This document shows positions 1-9,521 of a DNA stretch of 64,000 nt, piece by piece. Origin of the DNA: Gnetum montanum (taxonomy: Eukaryota > Streptophyta > Gnetopsida > Gnetales > Gnetaceae); NCBI GenBank assembly GCA_015680685.1, contig MNCI01008366.1:207715-271714 (forward strand), in the 5' to 3' direction. The notes below the pieces were generated by a model, which saw only the letters and a program-made list of their open reading frames with translations, did no database searches and had not been told where the DNA came from. Every line of letters begins with the position of its first letter. Within the stretch, counting starts at the first letter, position 1. The position numbers and the translations under genes are program-made.

Positions 1-88
1 TAGGCATTTAGTCTACGGAGTTCGACCGAATCATGCGTGCTACGCTCGTTTCGTATGGTTGAGTGTAGGGGTACCTCGCCACTCATCA
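1..88 (+). repeat. Right end of a Ty3/gypsy LTR, cut by the window edge
   Basis: The stretch ends in GGGGTACCTCGCCACTCATC plus A. This matches the right ends of the LTRs at 31631-31651 and 31931-31955, including the ...CTCATCA terminus. It is therefore the last part of a related LTR whose body lies left of the window. No PBS-like sequence follows, so it is a 3' LTR or a solo LTR in + orientation. Confidence 0.8.
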
Positions 89-110
89 AATATATATATA
101 TATATATATT
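89..110. repeat. (TA)n microsatellite
   Basis: A run of alternating TA directly abuts the LTR end. The element may have inserted at an AT-rich target, or the run may have expanded later. Confidence 0.85.
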
Positions 111-183
111 GGGTTTGACACCTAATACTGAGTTATAAAGTTCTTTTTTATTTTTTATTTTTGGAGAGAGAGAAGGGGGTAGT

Positions 184-245
184 GTGTTGGAATCTAAAAT
201 AAGTGAAACATAGATACACCCCAAGATTTATAGAAGTTTATAATT
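184..245 (-). repeat. SINE-A fragment (3' part)
   Basis: The sequence matches the 3' half of the copy at 299-435 (shared TGTTGGAA.CTAAAATAAGTG and the ACACCCCAAGAT block). It lacks the tRNA-like head. On the minus strand it is followed by a pyrimidine-rich tract, as are the two neighbouring copies. Confidence 0.6.
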
Positions 246-298
246 TTATTTTTATTTTTTGTTGGAGAAGGGGGAGGGAAGAGGGGGAAGGGGATAGT

Positions 299-435
299 GT
301 GTTGGAACCTAAAATAAGTGAAAAATAGATACACTTTAAGATTGATAGAAGTTTATAACTCAATGCTACATAGTAGAATCAAACCTTTGACTTGGGGTTA
401 TCAAGCTAAGACCCATACCACTAGGCCAACACCTT
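299..435 (-). repeat. tRNA-derived SINE-like element, family A
   Basis: Read on the minus strand, the element starts with GGTGTTGGCCTAGTGGTATG, which resembles a pol III A box. About 35 bases on comes GGTTTGATTC, which resembles a B box. The 3' half is not tRNA-like and ends in TTAGGTTCCAACACA. At least four more partial or full copies occur in the window (184-245, 651-798, 7975-8060, 32821-32937). I read it as a mobile SINE rather than a tRNA gene, because no acceptor stem can be formed. Confidence 0.65.
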
Positions 436-650
436 ATTGCTATAAAGTTCTAATATGACTATGTTTTGGGGATAAATATTATAAAATAAAAGGATAATCA
501 CCCAAAGTTACAATGCTCATCTTTCCAAATAAAGTGCTAAGAGGATGAAAGCTTTACTTTTTCAAGTGGTTGCACTTAGGTTTGAACCCAAGATTTTAAA
601 GAGGGGGAGGGGGGAGGTTGTGGTGGTGGTGGTGGGGGAAGAGAGGGTGT

Positions 651-798
651 TGTTGGAACCTAAAATAAGTGAAACATAGGTACACCCAAAGATACATAAT
701 CCAATTACAACTTCATATAACTTAGCATTGCCCACCAGAATCAAATCTATGACCTAGAGCTTCCAAATTGAGCATCTTACCACTAGGCTAACACCTCA
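651..798 (-). repeat. tRNA-derived SINE-like element, family A
   Basis: Minus-strand reading gives TTAGCCTAGTGGTAAGATGC (A-box-like) and AGATTTGATTCTGG (B-box-like), then the same 3' half as the copy at 299-435. Just left of it on the + strand (601-650) is a G-rich tract with GGT repeats. Confidence 0.65.
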
Positions 799-1680
799 TT
801 ATTAATGACCTAAGTTTTTGACTTGAGAAACAAGCACTTTACCATTATTCCACATGATGGTCCTTGTTGCGGGTAAATATTGTTTTAGAAAAAAAAAATT
901 TGTTTTGTTTTTCAAGTTGAAAATTATAGGTTCAAACTTAAGCAATCACTTGAGGTTAAGTTTTGCTCATCCATCGACCCTCTTGGGAGCTTGTTCGGTA
1001 GAAGGAGCATTTAGGCTCTAGATAATGATTATATTGAGAGTAAGAATTTTTCTAAATTTTTAAAGCTAGAGATATTAACCTTAAAGAAGACTTTTAGAAC
1101 TTATTAAGAAAATATAAAACATTGTAAATGCTTTTAAATCTTTTAAAAAAGACATAATAGAACATTTTCATTTCAAAAAAAAACACAATGGATTTAACCT
1201 TGATTAATGTAATGTTTATAATTATTCAATTTTCTAAGAGAATAATAACAACAGCGAAAAGTAAAAAGCATAGCATGATGGAATGGATGCTACTTGCTAA
1301 ATCTAACTAAAAGCGTGATAGATTGCACCTAGGGGGGCTTTACATGACTTTTTAGACAGAGGATGACGTCATTGGAAGATTCTCATTTGTTCAGCCAATT
1401 ATGAACAGAAAATGATGGACAAATCCTTAGTAGAGATACTGATAAGCTTCCAAAATTTTGTGCTTCTCTGACACGTAATTATTGTCCTGTGAATGAAGTC
1501 ATGGATGCACAAGAGGGCCCCTTAGCTGGCAAGCATCACCAGTGGGACCGTTATGCATGTGCCTACTGACTAATAGCAAACACATGCACTGAATTCTCTC
1601 CTCGCTCCATGTGCACGTCTGCACATATAATTTTTTTTTAAAACAGTTGTTACTTAGACATGATAAGTTTAACGGAAAAA
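799..1680. other. Intergenic, no gene recognised
   Basis: The region is AT-rich with many stops in all frames. A direct duplication with the pattern CCATGTGCAYGTCTGCACAT occurs at about 1610 and again at about 1802. I see no coding signal or further named repeat. Confidence 0.6.
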
Positions 1681-1800
1681 AAGTTGATGCACGTAAAAAT
1701 TAAAGAAAATAAAATACTAAAATATACTTATTAGTTGCGTTTGTTGAAACACGACAATTATGGGCAGCCAGCACAATTATACGCAGACAGGGTACAATAG
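1681..1800 (+). repeat. Distal copy of the OVATE-gene upstream segment
   Basis: This segment resembles 2700-2860, directly upstream of the OVATE family gene. Both start near AGTTTGATGCACRTAAAA and both contain CAATTATACGCAGAC. The two copies are about 1 kb apart, separated by short tandem repeats. This suggests a local duplication of promoter-proximal DNA. Confidence 0.55.
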
Positions 1801-1904
1801 CCCATGTGCATGTCTGCACATATTAAAAGAAAAATTTTTAACCCATTGTTACTTAAAAAAAGATTAAGCATTATCACTTACTCCCAGAGTGCTCATCTTG
1901 TTAA

Positions 1905-1946
1905 AGTGGTCTGGGAGGATCAGTAAGTGGTCTGGGAGGATCAGTA
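1905..1946. repeat. 21 bp tandem duplication
   Basis: Two perfect adjacent copies of a 21-base unit starting AGTGGTCTGGGAGGATCAGT. Confidence 0.9.
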
Positions 1947-1997
1947 AATGAGCTAGACTCTAACTTCGAGTGGCTGTGCCCAACCTCGAATTTAGGT

Positions 1998-2303
1998 CTT
2001 TAACTTAAGAAAGCTCTGAAGATCACTAAATGAGTTACATCCTAACCTCTTGGAAGGAAAACCATAAATTGATCTACATCCACTGAAATGGATGGTTGGG
2101 ATGAACATGTATTATATCCCATGCTTACCTAACACCATCTCAATTGACCTCTTTGACTTAAGAAAGCTCTGAAGATCACTAAATGAGCTACATTCTAACC
2201 TCTTGGAAGGAAAACCATAAATTGATCCACATCCACTGAAATGGATGGTTGGGATGAACATGTATTATATCCCATGATTACCTAACACCATCTCAACTGA
2301 CCA
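1998..2303. repeat. 153 bp tandem repeat, two units
   Basis: The unit beginning CTTTRACTTAAGAAAGCTCT starts at 1998 and again at 2151. The copies differ at a few positions only. Neither unit has an open frame. Confidence 0.85.
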
Positions 2304-2360
2304 TTTTGAACTGATGTGGATCAGCTTATGGTTTGCCCTTGTTAGAGTGGTTGCGCCCAA

Positions 2361-2580
2361 CCTTGAATTCAGGTCTTTGATTTGAGAAAGGAACACCTTA
2401 TCAAAAATTACCCAAAAAGATTGGTAAATAAGTCTAATCTGTTCAAATGGTTGCACCTAAAACTGAACCACCTCGAATTCAGGTCTTTGATTTGAGAAAG
2501 AAACACCTTATCAAAAATTACCCAAAATACCCTAAAGATCGGTAAATAAGTCTAATCTGTTGAAATGGTTGCACCTAAAA
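2361..2580. repeat. 110 bp tandem repeat, two units
   Basis: A unit beginning CCTYGAATTCAGGTCTTTGA starts at 2361 and 2471. Its opening resembles the sequence just before the 153 bp repeat (about 1983-2000), so the whole 1.9-2.6 kb block seems to have grown by serial local duplication. Confidence 0.8.
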
Positions 2581-2729
2581 AAAGAACATTATGGACTGTC
2601 CCTCAATGACATTTTTAACAATAAGGATGGTTAACGATTTAGGCCTTTGAGACAGGGGTCAACCATACACGGTGAGGAAAGTAGGTGCAGCTAAAAGTCA
2701 AGTTTGATGCACATAAAAGTCAAGGAAAT

Positions 2730-2736
2730 ATAAAGT
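2730..2736 (+). promoter_or_regulatory. Candidate TATA box of the OVATE family gene
   Basis: TATAAAG lies about 255 bases before the chosen ATG and would leave a 5' UTR of roughly 220 bases. This is a sequence match only; no transcription start is known. Confidence 0.35.
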
Positions 2737-2984
2737 AATAAAAAATAAACTATGCTTATTTGTTACGTTTGTTAAAGCACCTCAATTATGCGCAGACGGG
2801 TTACAAGAGTAGCTTTGAAGACACCACAATTATACGCAGACGGTCCGATTGCAATAGTGAATTAAGAGTATCGAGGCAATCTGTCCGCTGCTTGTTTATT
2901 TTAACGGATTCTCGGGCAGATACACATTCACATAAGTTTGCTTCAGCTCAGCATGAGCAGCAGCAGCAGCAAAAGAAGGAGATA

Positions 2985-3812
2985 ATGGGGAAACTAAAGA
3001 AGCCGAGCCTGAGGCAGCTTCTGCAAAGATACCTGTGGAAATTAGCTTCTGCAACACATGAAAATGGTGATGAGAGTGATTGCCTGTGGACATGCAAGTA
3101 CCCAAGAACTGAATCATTGAGGCAGCAGCCATCCAACAGCAATACCACTGTGAATTCGCTGTATTTGCTGTCTCATTCTTCTTCTTCTTCGAAGTTGGAG
3201 GAAGAGGAGGAACAGGAAATGGGCATGGACATGATGGTGTGGGAAGATGAAGAAGAAGATGAGGATGAACAGAACGAAAATGTAGCTGGGTATTTGGCAA
3301 AGGATCTAGCGTCGGCAACCAGTCCCAGATTTTTCTTCTGCCTGGCTCACTCCAATTCCATTCTCCATGTGCCTGAGACTGAGACGGACAGCAGCATCAA
3401 CAAAAACCATGGATTCATTCAGCAGATCCATTCAGCAAGCCAGGATCAGGATGAGGATCAGGATGGAGATGAAGATGAAGAGGAAGATGAGGCTGTGTGC
3501 ATATGCATGGGCGTGGTGAAGTATTCCATGGATCCATACATTGATTTCTTCGATTCCATTCACCACATGCTTCTTCTTCTTCGATTGCAGAGCAGTAAAT
3601 GCCAATGGGAGATGGAGATGGAGTATGTGTGGAGAGTGGGAGTGTGGCTGCTGACGCTCAACCCTGTTTGGGCTCATCCCTTCATTGTGCAGGCCTTTGC
3701 TGATGTTGTGCTGCTCATTCTTTCCTGCTCTACTACTACTACTTCTTCTTCTTCTTCATCCCCATCCTCCATTGCTGCTTCTCCTGTCCCTCTACCTCCT
3801 GGATCTTCCTAG
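2985..3812 (+). CDS. OVATE family protein (OFP), plant transcriptional repressor
   Basis: A single-exon ORF of 275 residues. OVATE proteins are plant nuclear repressors that bind KNOX/BELL homeodomain proteins and affect organ shape and secondary wall formation. The start at 2985 is chosen because it yields the basic N terminus (MGKLKKPSLRQLLQRYLWKL) typical of OFPs; the frame is open upstream to 2760, but that part is unlike the family. Residues 32-47 carry the conserved W-x-C-K-x-P-R-T-x-S-x-R motif. Residues 178-247 form the OVATE domain (DPY.DF..SI..ML, then LNP...PFIVQAF.D.V). Between them lie strongly acidic runs (about 75-95 and 155-170). The tail is Ser/Thr/Pro-rich. Lack of introns fits the family. 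The domain has a Met/Glu-rich insertion-like centre, so it is somewhat divergent. It seems intact. Confidence 0.88.
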   Translation: MGKLKKPSLRQLLQRYLWKLASATHENGDESDCLWTCKYPRTESLRQQPSNSNTTVNSLYLLSHSSSSSKLEEEEEQEMGMDMMVWEDEEEDEDEQNENVAGYLAKDLASATSPRFFFCLAHSNSILHVPETETDSSINKNHGFIQQIHSASQDQDEDQDGDEDEEEDEAVCICMGVVKYSMDPYIDFFDSIHHMLLLLRLQSSKCQWEMEMEYVWRVGVWLLTLNPVWAHPFIVQAFADVVLLILSCSTTTTSSSSSSPSSIAASPVPLPPGSS

Positions 3813-4430
3813 GATTTCCTTTTGTTTTCTTAATTACAAGATACAGAAATTGCTTCATCAGAACATATTTGCCTGAAACATGCCTTTAGGTTGACAGAAC
3901 AGGTGCTGGTGCTGGGCTTTGGACCAGGACAAGATGTGCCAATCTTGCAAGCTAATCAACTGATCTACTGCTGGTCCTCTTTGTATGCCTAAGATTATAT
4001 CCTTAGGAAGGAGTGGCTTTTTTAGGTTGGCTAGGTTACAGAAGGTAGGCCTGGGTTCCTCTTGCTATTTTTCTCATCTTAAAATATTGTTTTCTAATCT
4101 TAATGGTAAGATATGCATAGATATGCATTAACAAGAACTATTCTCAGATTATTGCTCTTCTGTAAAGCAAGGCTGTCATCTTGCTCCTTATCTTATTATT
4201 ATTCTTGGTGCCAAAGCTTTTGGTCATGTTATACAGCATTATCTCTGTCAACACAAGATCAAAAGTTTATCTTTACCCCCGCTCTCCACCTAGTCCATCT
4301 CATAACTTTCTATTATTAAAAGCTACTGAAAATAACTTAAATACTGATGATATTAATTAGAATAGAGTTCATGCTATGAGATCCAAGCTTACAAATATTC
4401 ATTATTAACTTTCTAATTTTCCATCAACAT
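3813..4430 (+). other. 3' flank of the OVATE gene
   Basis: AT-rich non-coding sequence. It probably holds the 3' UTR in its first few hundred bases. I see no strong AATAAA site and no other gene. Confidence 0.5.
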
Positions 4431-5250
4431 GGATTCAGCTTTATGAGTTTATTACTCTCTGGCCGTTCTTTTTTGTCCCTAATCTTCATTAAGAGAAACT
4501 TGTTTATAAGATTTCTCCAAAAATTAGTAAGTTGGGTTGGCAAACTAGTTTCTTTAGCAAGAAGATTTATTAACAAATTTGGTTAGCTTGGCAAAAGATT
4601 AGTTCCAATTTGCATTGGCACCCTTCCTACCATTCTTGGGATTTCATGAAATAGATGTTTGTCTGGTGGGTAACTTGTTTGGAAGTGGTGTTACTATACT
4701 TGCTTATGATTCATACCTGAAAATAATCAAACTTAATCATAAAGGGATTCTTCATATTGCAGATTTTTTGGTCTAATACCATTCCTCATCTAGCATTAGA
4801 ATTGGAATATTTCTAAGCTAGATTTAATTTAAATTAAATAGAGAAAACCTCTCTTTAAAATTTTCAAGAAAGGTGTTTGGTTGTTTTCCTGTGATCTTTA
4901 TGTAACTTTTTGTTTTGTTTTGTTTTGTCCTTTTTTTTCCCCTGTGGGATAATTGGGCTTGGCCAAATAAAGCTAAAATGCTATAATTTTCTATTTCAAA
5001 TACTCAGGAATGGTTTGATAGAGAGAAAGCTCATTTTGAAATCCTTAAGAATAGATAGAACACTCATAATATTGAGAACAATTGGATACAAAGATTTATA
5101 AACTAATAAAAACTTAGGATTCAATTGAAAGTGCACTTTTTTGCTTGGTCTTTATTATGTAGAGGCCTTCCGATTGGATGTTAGCTACAACTTATTGGTT
5201 TTGATAATCTAGATTGCTATCAAGAAGACTATATTGAACATTTTTTATTT
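4430..5250 (+). pseudogene. Decayed LINE reverse transcriptase 3' part
   Basis: Broken frames read as plant LINE ORF2 C-terminal sequence. The clearest part is about 5110-5250, which reads LKVHFFAWSLLCRGLPIG, then C, an acidic pair, and EH.LF. This matches the zf-RVT pattern at the end of LINE ORF2. The upstream part (4430-5000) has scattered Trp and Lys typical of the RT C-terminal region, but many stops. The call rests on motif spacing seen by eye. Confidence 0.45.
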
Positions 5251-5654
5251 GCTATTTTATTTATTTTTTCCTCCACAAGCTTGGTAATGGTGTTTTTCAA
5301 TTCCTTGATTTCAAAAGTATACTTTTCATACTTTATGGAATATGCTTAGACTTTAGGTCATTTCTTGCATTTGAAAGCAAAGATGTCATGTGATTTATAA
5401 GAGACATCTTACAATAAATAGCTTCAATTTTGAGCTGAAGTTGAATCTCTATATGAACTTTTTATTTCAAGTATATTTAAAAAGAGAGAAGTACTCGATG
5501 GATATTAATTCTCTCATTTCTTCATTTTGTGTATGGTGGGATGCTCTTTGTACTATTTCTAAATTTATTTTTTAAGACTTATGATGTTTGCTCATTTGTT
5601 ATTCAAACTACTTATTGATAAATTTTACTTTAAGAGAGCCTCTTGTTGAAAGTG

Positions 5655-5755
5655 AAAGCTTTAAAGGGCACTTCTAATAGAGGGCAAGGCTTGATCCTTT
5701 CCTTATCCTAGGCAGAAGGTTTTTAAAGATTGGTTGTAAAGGCAAAAACTAACTA
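5655..5755 (+). repeat. Fragment related to the LTR at 6032-6396
   Basis: It shares GGGCAAGGCTT.ATCCTTT and AGATTGGTTGTAAAGG with the LTR at 6190-6300. It has no LTR termini of its own, so it is a truncated copy. Confidence 0.6.
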
Positions 5756-6031
5756 GGCTATGACATATACTTATATAGTCATCTAGTTTTGATTTCGACA
5801 CCTCCCTTCCTTACCTACATTGTGTTTTTACCTAAGTTTCACAGAAAAAAATGTTTATGGTATTATTTCAAGCAATGTAATTTAATTGAAAATAATATCA
5901 TTAATTATTTTAAGAGGTATTTGGAGGACACTATAATTTTGCCCATAGCATGCATAGTAAACCAACTATACCCTAGTAAGTGGGGGATATTGGAACCTAA
6001 AAGAACGATACTATTTATGGGGCTGGAGGGA

Positions 6032-6396
6032 TGTTAGAATCCAAAAAAAATGACTATGTTGTAATTGAGGCTCAAGGATGGGAAGCTTTTAGCTTTTGTT
6101 TCTCTTTGTTCTTTATCTCTAATTGATGTATTCTTTTTTCTTTAGAGGGAGTTTTCTCTCTCTTCACAAGAAACTCTTTAGTAAGAAGTGAAAACCTATG
6201 AGGACACTTCCAAATAAGGGCAAGGCTTAATCCTTTTCCTACCCTAGAGGGGAAATTTTTAAGGATTGGTTGTAAGGATGAAAACCTAAAAAGGCATTCC
6301 TAAAATTGTTGGGCTTTTTCTTTAGACTATCTCTTCAATGATCCAATGTACTCTAAATATTTTTAATATTATTATTCAATTTTTGGGAGTCTAACA
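6032..6396 (+). repeat. Ty1/copia-type LTR, 365 bp
   Basis: It begins TGTTAGA and ends TCTAACA, a perfect 7-base terminal inverted repeat of LTR type. It is preceded by a purine-rich tract (GGGGCTGGAGGGA), as expected for a 3' LTR. A partial inverted copy sits at 8126-8335 and a fragment at 5655-5755. I could not identify matching pol sequence on the left. Confidence 0.6.
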
Positions 6397-6519
6397 CCCC
6401 CCTTCCCACGACATTTTCATGAAAAATAAAGACAAACTCTACAAATTGACCAAGCATCAGTTGGGGAACAAAAACAAATCATATAAGTTTTTTGTTGCAA
6501 CATTATAATGGTGTCTCAA

Positions 6520-7562
6520 ATGGGTAGATATAGTAGAACAAAGAAACATGTTGAACTCATCCTCAGGGGCTTTTGACCCACACAACCTACACATGTGCTC
6601 TTCTCTGAGGAGTTGAATCTATCCTTCACATTCAATTCTAAGATGATTTGAACTTAAGCAAAATTTGTTGATGATACATCGATACTTGATTGGAATAACA
6701 ATTGAGAGATAGTGAACTTTTGCATCTAGTTTATTAGATCATATGGGGTGCAAATAAAATTTGTTGCCATACACATTAAATCACAACTATGTTAAAACCT
6801 TTTGTTTGACTACCTGGTGAATATGTTTAAGATTTTGTTGCACTTCCTCACAAGAAATATTCTATTTTCTCAACCATTTCATTCCTTGAAATACTAATGG
6901 TAGTTTTGTGAATCCTTATGAACTACTTTAAAGAATTTTTCTTGCCTTAAGATATGCAAGCTATGAGTGTATGTATATAATAAATTGACACAAGACTTTT
7001 GCTTCTAAAAGTAATAAATCACATTCATATTATAACATTGAGTAAAGTGTTTGTATTTTCACCTTTAATTCATTGAGAATAAAAGTTTTTTGCACTCTTT
7101 CTATATCTTTCCGAAGTTTTCCATTGAGTCCAAGTCTTCAAACAACACATTCATATAATATAGTAAGATAGATGATAGTTTGAAAATTTTGTTTTTTGCT
7201 TTATTTTTTTTTTACCTTCTAAGCTTAGAGTCCTAAATCCATGTACTTACTTTTGAAGACATACATAGCCTTGAAACCTTATGCTATTTTTTTCTTTGAT
7301 GCACTTCCCCCACATGTGATTATTCATATAAATGGGCCTTAAATATTTTTTAAAAATCTACTATTTGCACATTAGTACCTCCAAAATGGAAGTTACAACA
7401 TGTATTTCTTGTACCCTTTTTCATCAATTTGGTTTTGTCCACATTCACTTATCTAAAATTTGCAACATATTTTGCATGTCTTATGTAGTAGTGGAGATCA
7501 AGGTAACATCATCTATATACAAAAGAAGATTCACTGCTTGGAATCCAATTTTGATAGCATGA
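6520..7562 (-). pseudogene. Decayed LINE reverse transcriptase and C-terminal cysteine motif
   Basis: On the minus strand about 7540-7490 reads LLLYIDDVTLIS, the catalytic Y-x-DD box of non-LTR retrotransposon RTs. A V.VDKTK.M motif follows at about 7440-7400. Further along come a KI..ECK.L block (about 7130-7080) and a Cys-x2-Cys...E.EFN stretch (about 6640-6560), typical of the region behind the RT domain. Frameshifts and stops are frequent, so it is dead. The order RT, linker, Cys motif is preserved over about 1 kb. Confidence 0.55.
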
Positions 7563-7974
7563 CTATCTTGCCCATTGCATAGCTAGTCTTGACCAGCATT
7601 ATAATTTAGAAGGACTATACAGGAATATAATGATGCATCAAGTGTGACTTAAACTTGCAACCTTTTTTCTAATAAGACAAAGAGCTAACCACATGAGTGA
7701 CTTATAACCTTAATGATATGAACGATGTAGTTGGAAGATACCTAAAATTTTTTAGTAATCGTTGATATTAGATTTTAACTCTTTTACCTTTTTTTTTAAA
7801 AAAAAAAATTTAACCTTCTTCCTTGAATATATATATATGATTAAGCAAAGTGTTGAAACCTACATATTTTATTTATTAATGCTTATAGCAAGATTATGAG
7901 GTCTAGGCTAAGGGTTGTTGAAATTTGAACTAGATGGCCACATGTACCCTCTTAGACATATAGCGAACTCAAAA

Positions 7975-8060
7975 CATCATCACTTAATGCTGCCTATCGT
8001 GATCAAACCCTAATATGAAGTTTCCATATTAAGAGGCTTACTTCTAGGCTAACATCTTAT
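7975..8060 (-). repeat. SINE-A head
   Basis: Minus-strand reading gives GATGTTAGCCTAGAAGTAAG (A-box-like) and GGGTTTGATCAC (B-box-like), matching the head of family A. Confidence 0.5.
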
Positions 8061-8125
8061 GGAAAAATTATAGTGTTACAACTTGAAACTTAGTAATTGG
8101 CATGGGGTGGAATGAGGGGTGGTGG

Positions 8126-8335
8126 TGTTAGACCTCAAAAAGATGAATAATAATAATAATAAATTTTTCAGTATATTAGATGAACAAAGAGAAATTCTAA
8201 AGAGAAGGCCCAATGATTTTTGGCATGGCTTTTTAGGTTTTCATCCTTACAACCAATCCTAAAAATTCTCTCCTTTGAGATAGAAAAAGAATTAGGCTTT
8301 GTCCTTTTTACCAAAGCGCCATCACAAGTAATTAC
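8126..8335 (-). repeat. Inverted partial copy of the LTR at 6032-6396
   Basis: Starting with TGTTAGA at 8126, the reverse complement matches the last ~210 bases of that LTR, including GGATTGGTTGTAAGGATGAA. The 5' part of the LTR is missing. Confidence 0.7.
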
Positions 8336-8518
8336 CAAGTAGTTACACTTATGTGCTCGAGATTAGTTGTACTCATTCTATTTAATGACATTACAAGTAA
8401 ATTGCAAGTAATCATAAACATAAACTATGAAAACAATAAACAATAAACTACTTAAGAACAAAAATAAAATTAAGTGTTGCTACAATGATGTCAACTAAAC
8501 TCGATCTTTATTACAAGT
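8336..8518. other. AT-rich spacer
   Basis: I see no gene or repeat beyond simple AT-rich sequence between the inverted LTR fragment and gypsy element 1. Confidence 0.5.
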
Positions 8519-9368
8519 TGATGAATAGTGTTTTGTCTAGCTCTGATATCAGAGCCTTGATATCAAGCCCCAAAATGCGATGTCAAATATCTGATATCGT
8601 GGGGTATGGGTTAGCCTATAAATATAGTGCTTGGGCACACAATTTTCAAATAATTTTTTGTCATAGCATACCAGAGCTCTTGTAGTTTGTTTTCTCTAGA
8701 GTTGGAATATTTTCCAAAGTGCCCATAGAAGAAGTCATTAAGTGTATGAATATTTATTCCAACACTGCTGTACTTGAGCATGGTAGTGTGTGCGACAATA
8801 AAGATGAACTTTCTAATCAAACCTTGCAACACCTTGACTAGCTTAAATACTTTATTTATGCATTTAATGTTTTATGTAATTTCCTTTGATGCTCCCAAGT
8901 AATTAAGCTAAAGTAAGCTAGTTTGATTAAATAGAATTAATTAAGCACATAAGTATGACCACATCAAGCATGCATATGACTCTTGGTAATTCCAACAACG
9001 CTTAATGTTTGGTAACCCAGTAGTGCTATACGTGTTTAGGATGTGCATAGAAAGTGGGATCAAATACTTATGTTAGGATAGTGAGTTATTAATTAGCAAT
9101 TATATTAGTTAAATTGCTTTACAAATTAAGTTTTAACTTGTTCTTAATCATAGACAAAGAAAATACAAAATAATAAAATTATGTGCCTCAATTACACTTA
9201 ACCATATAATTGAAGCTCCACAAGTGTAGTTGAGAAGACAACGATTGTCACGATTAGATTTCACGTCTTGGAACGAGTGTACTTAGAAACTCAAGGTTTG
9301 CAGAATTCAACCAGATCACGTGTGAATGCTTGTGATTCGTATGGTTGGGCGTAGGGGTACCTCATCGC
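8519..9368 (+). repeat. 5' LTR of element 1
   Basis: It starts TGATGAATAG, like the 3' LTR at 17671. It holds a TATA box (TATAAATA, 8617-8624) and an AATAAA polyadenylation signal (8797-8802). The right end breaks off after CTCATC, so the expected ACTCATCA terminus and the first bases of the PBS are gone. Confidence 0.85.
8541..8567. promoter_or_regulatory. Two perfect palindromes in the U3 of element 1
   Basis: CTCTGATATCAGAG (8541-8554) and CTTGATATCAAG (8556-8567) are back-to-back palindromes, both centred on GATATC. They lie about 50-75 bases upstream of the TATA box. The 3' LTR keeps only one GATATC core of the pair. They may be a duplicated protein-binding site; this is inference. Confidence 0.5.
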
Positions 9369-9521
9369 TTTGTCGAGGACCTTTAGTTGTTACATGTGCT
9401 ATCTAGGACTTAGTGAAAAATTATTCAAGATCGTTGGGATGAACCATAGAGTCATATCATACATTAAAATTACTACAACAATTTTAAGAAGCACACTACA
9501 TTTTTTATTTTCTAACACAAG

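Noticed and set aside
2760-2984. Longer N terminus for the OVATE protein
   Set aside because: The frame is open, but the encoded part is unlike OVATE proteins, and the conserved basic start lies at 2985.
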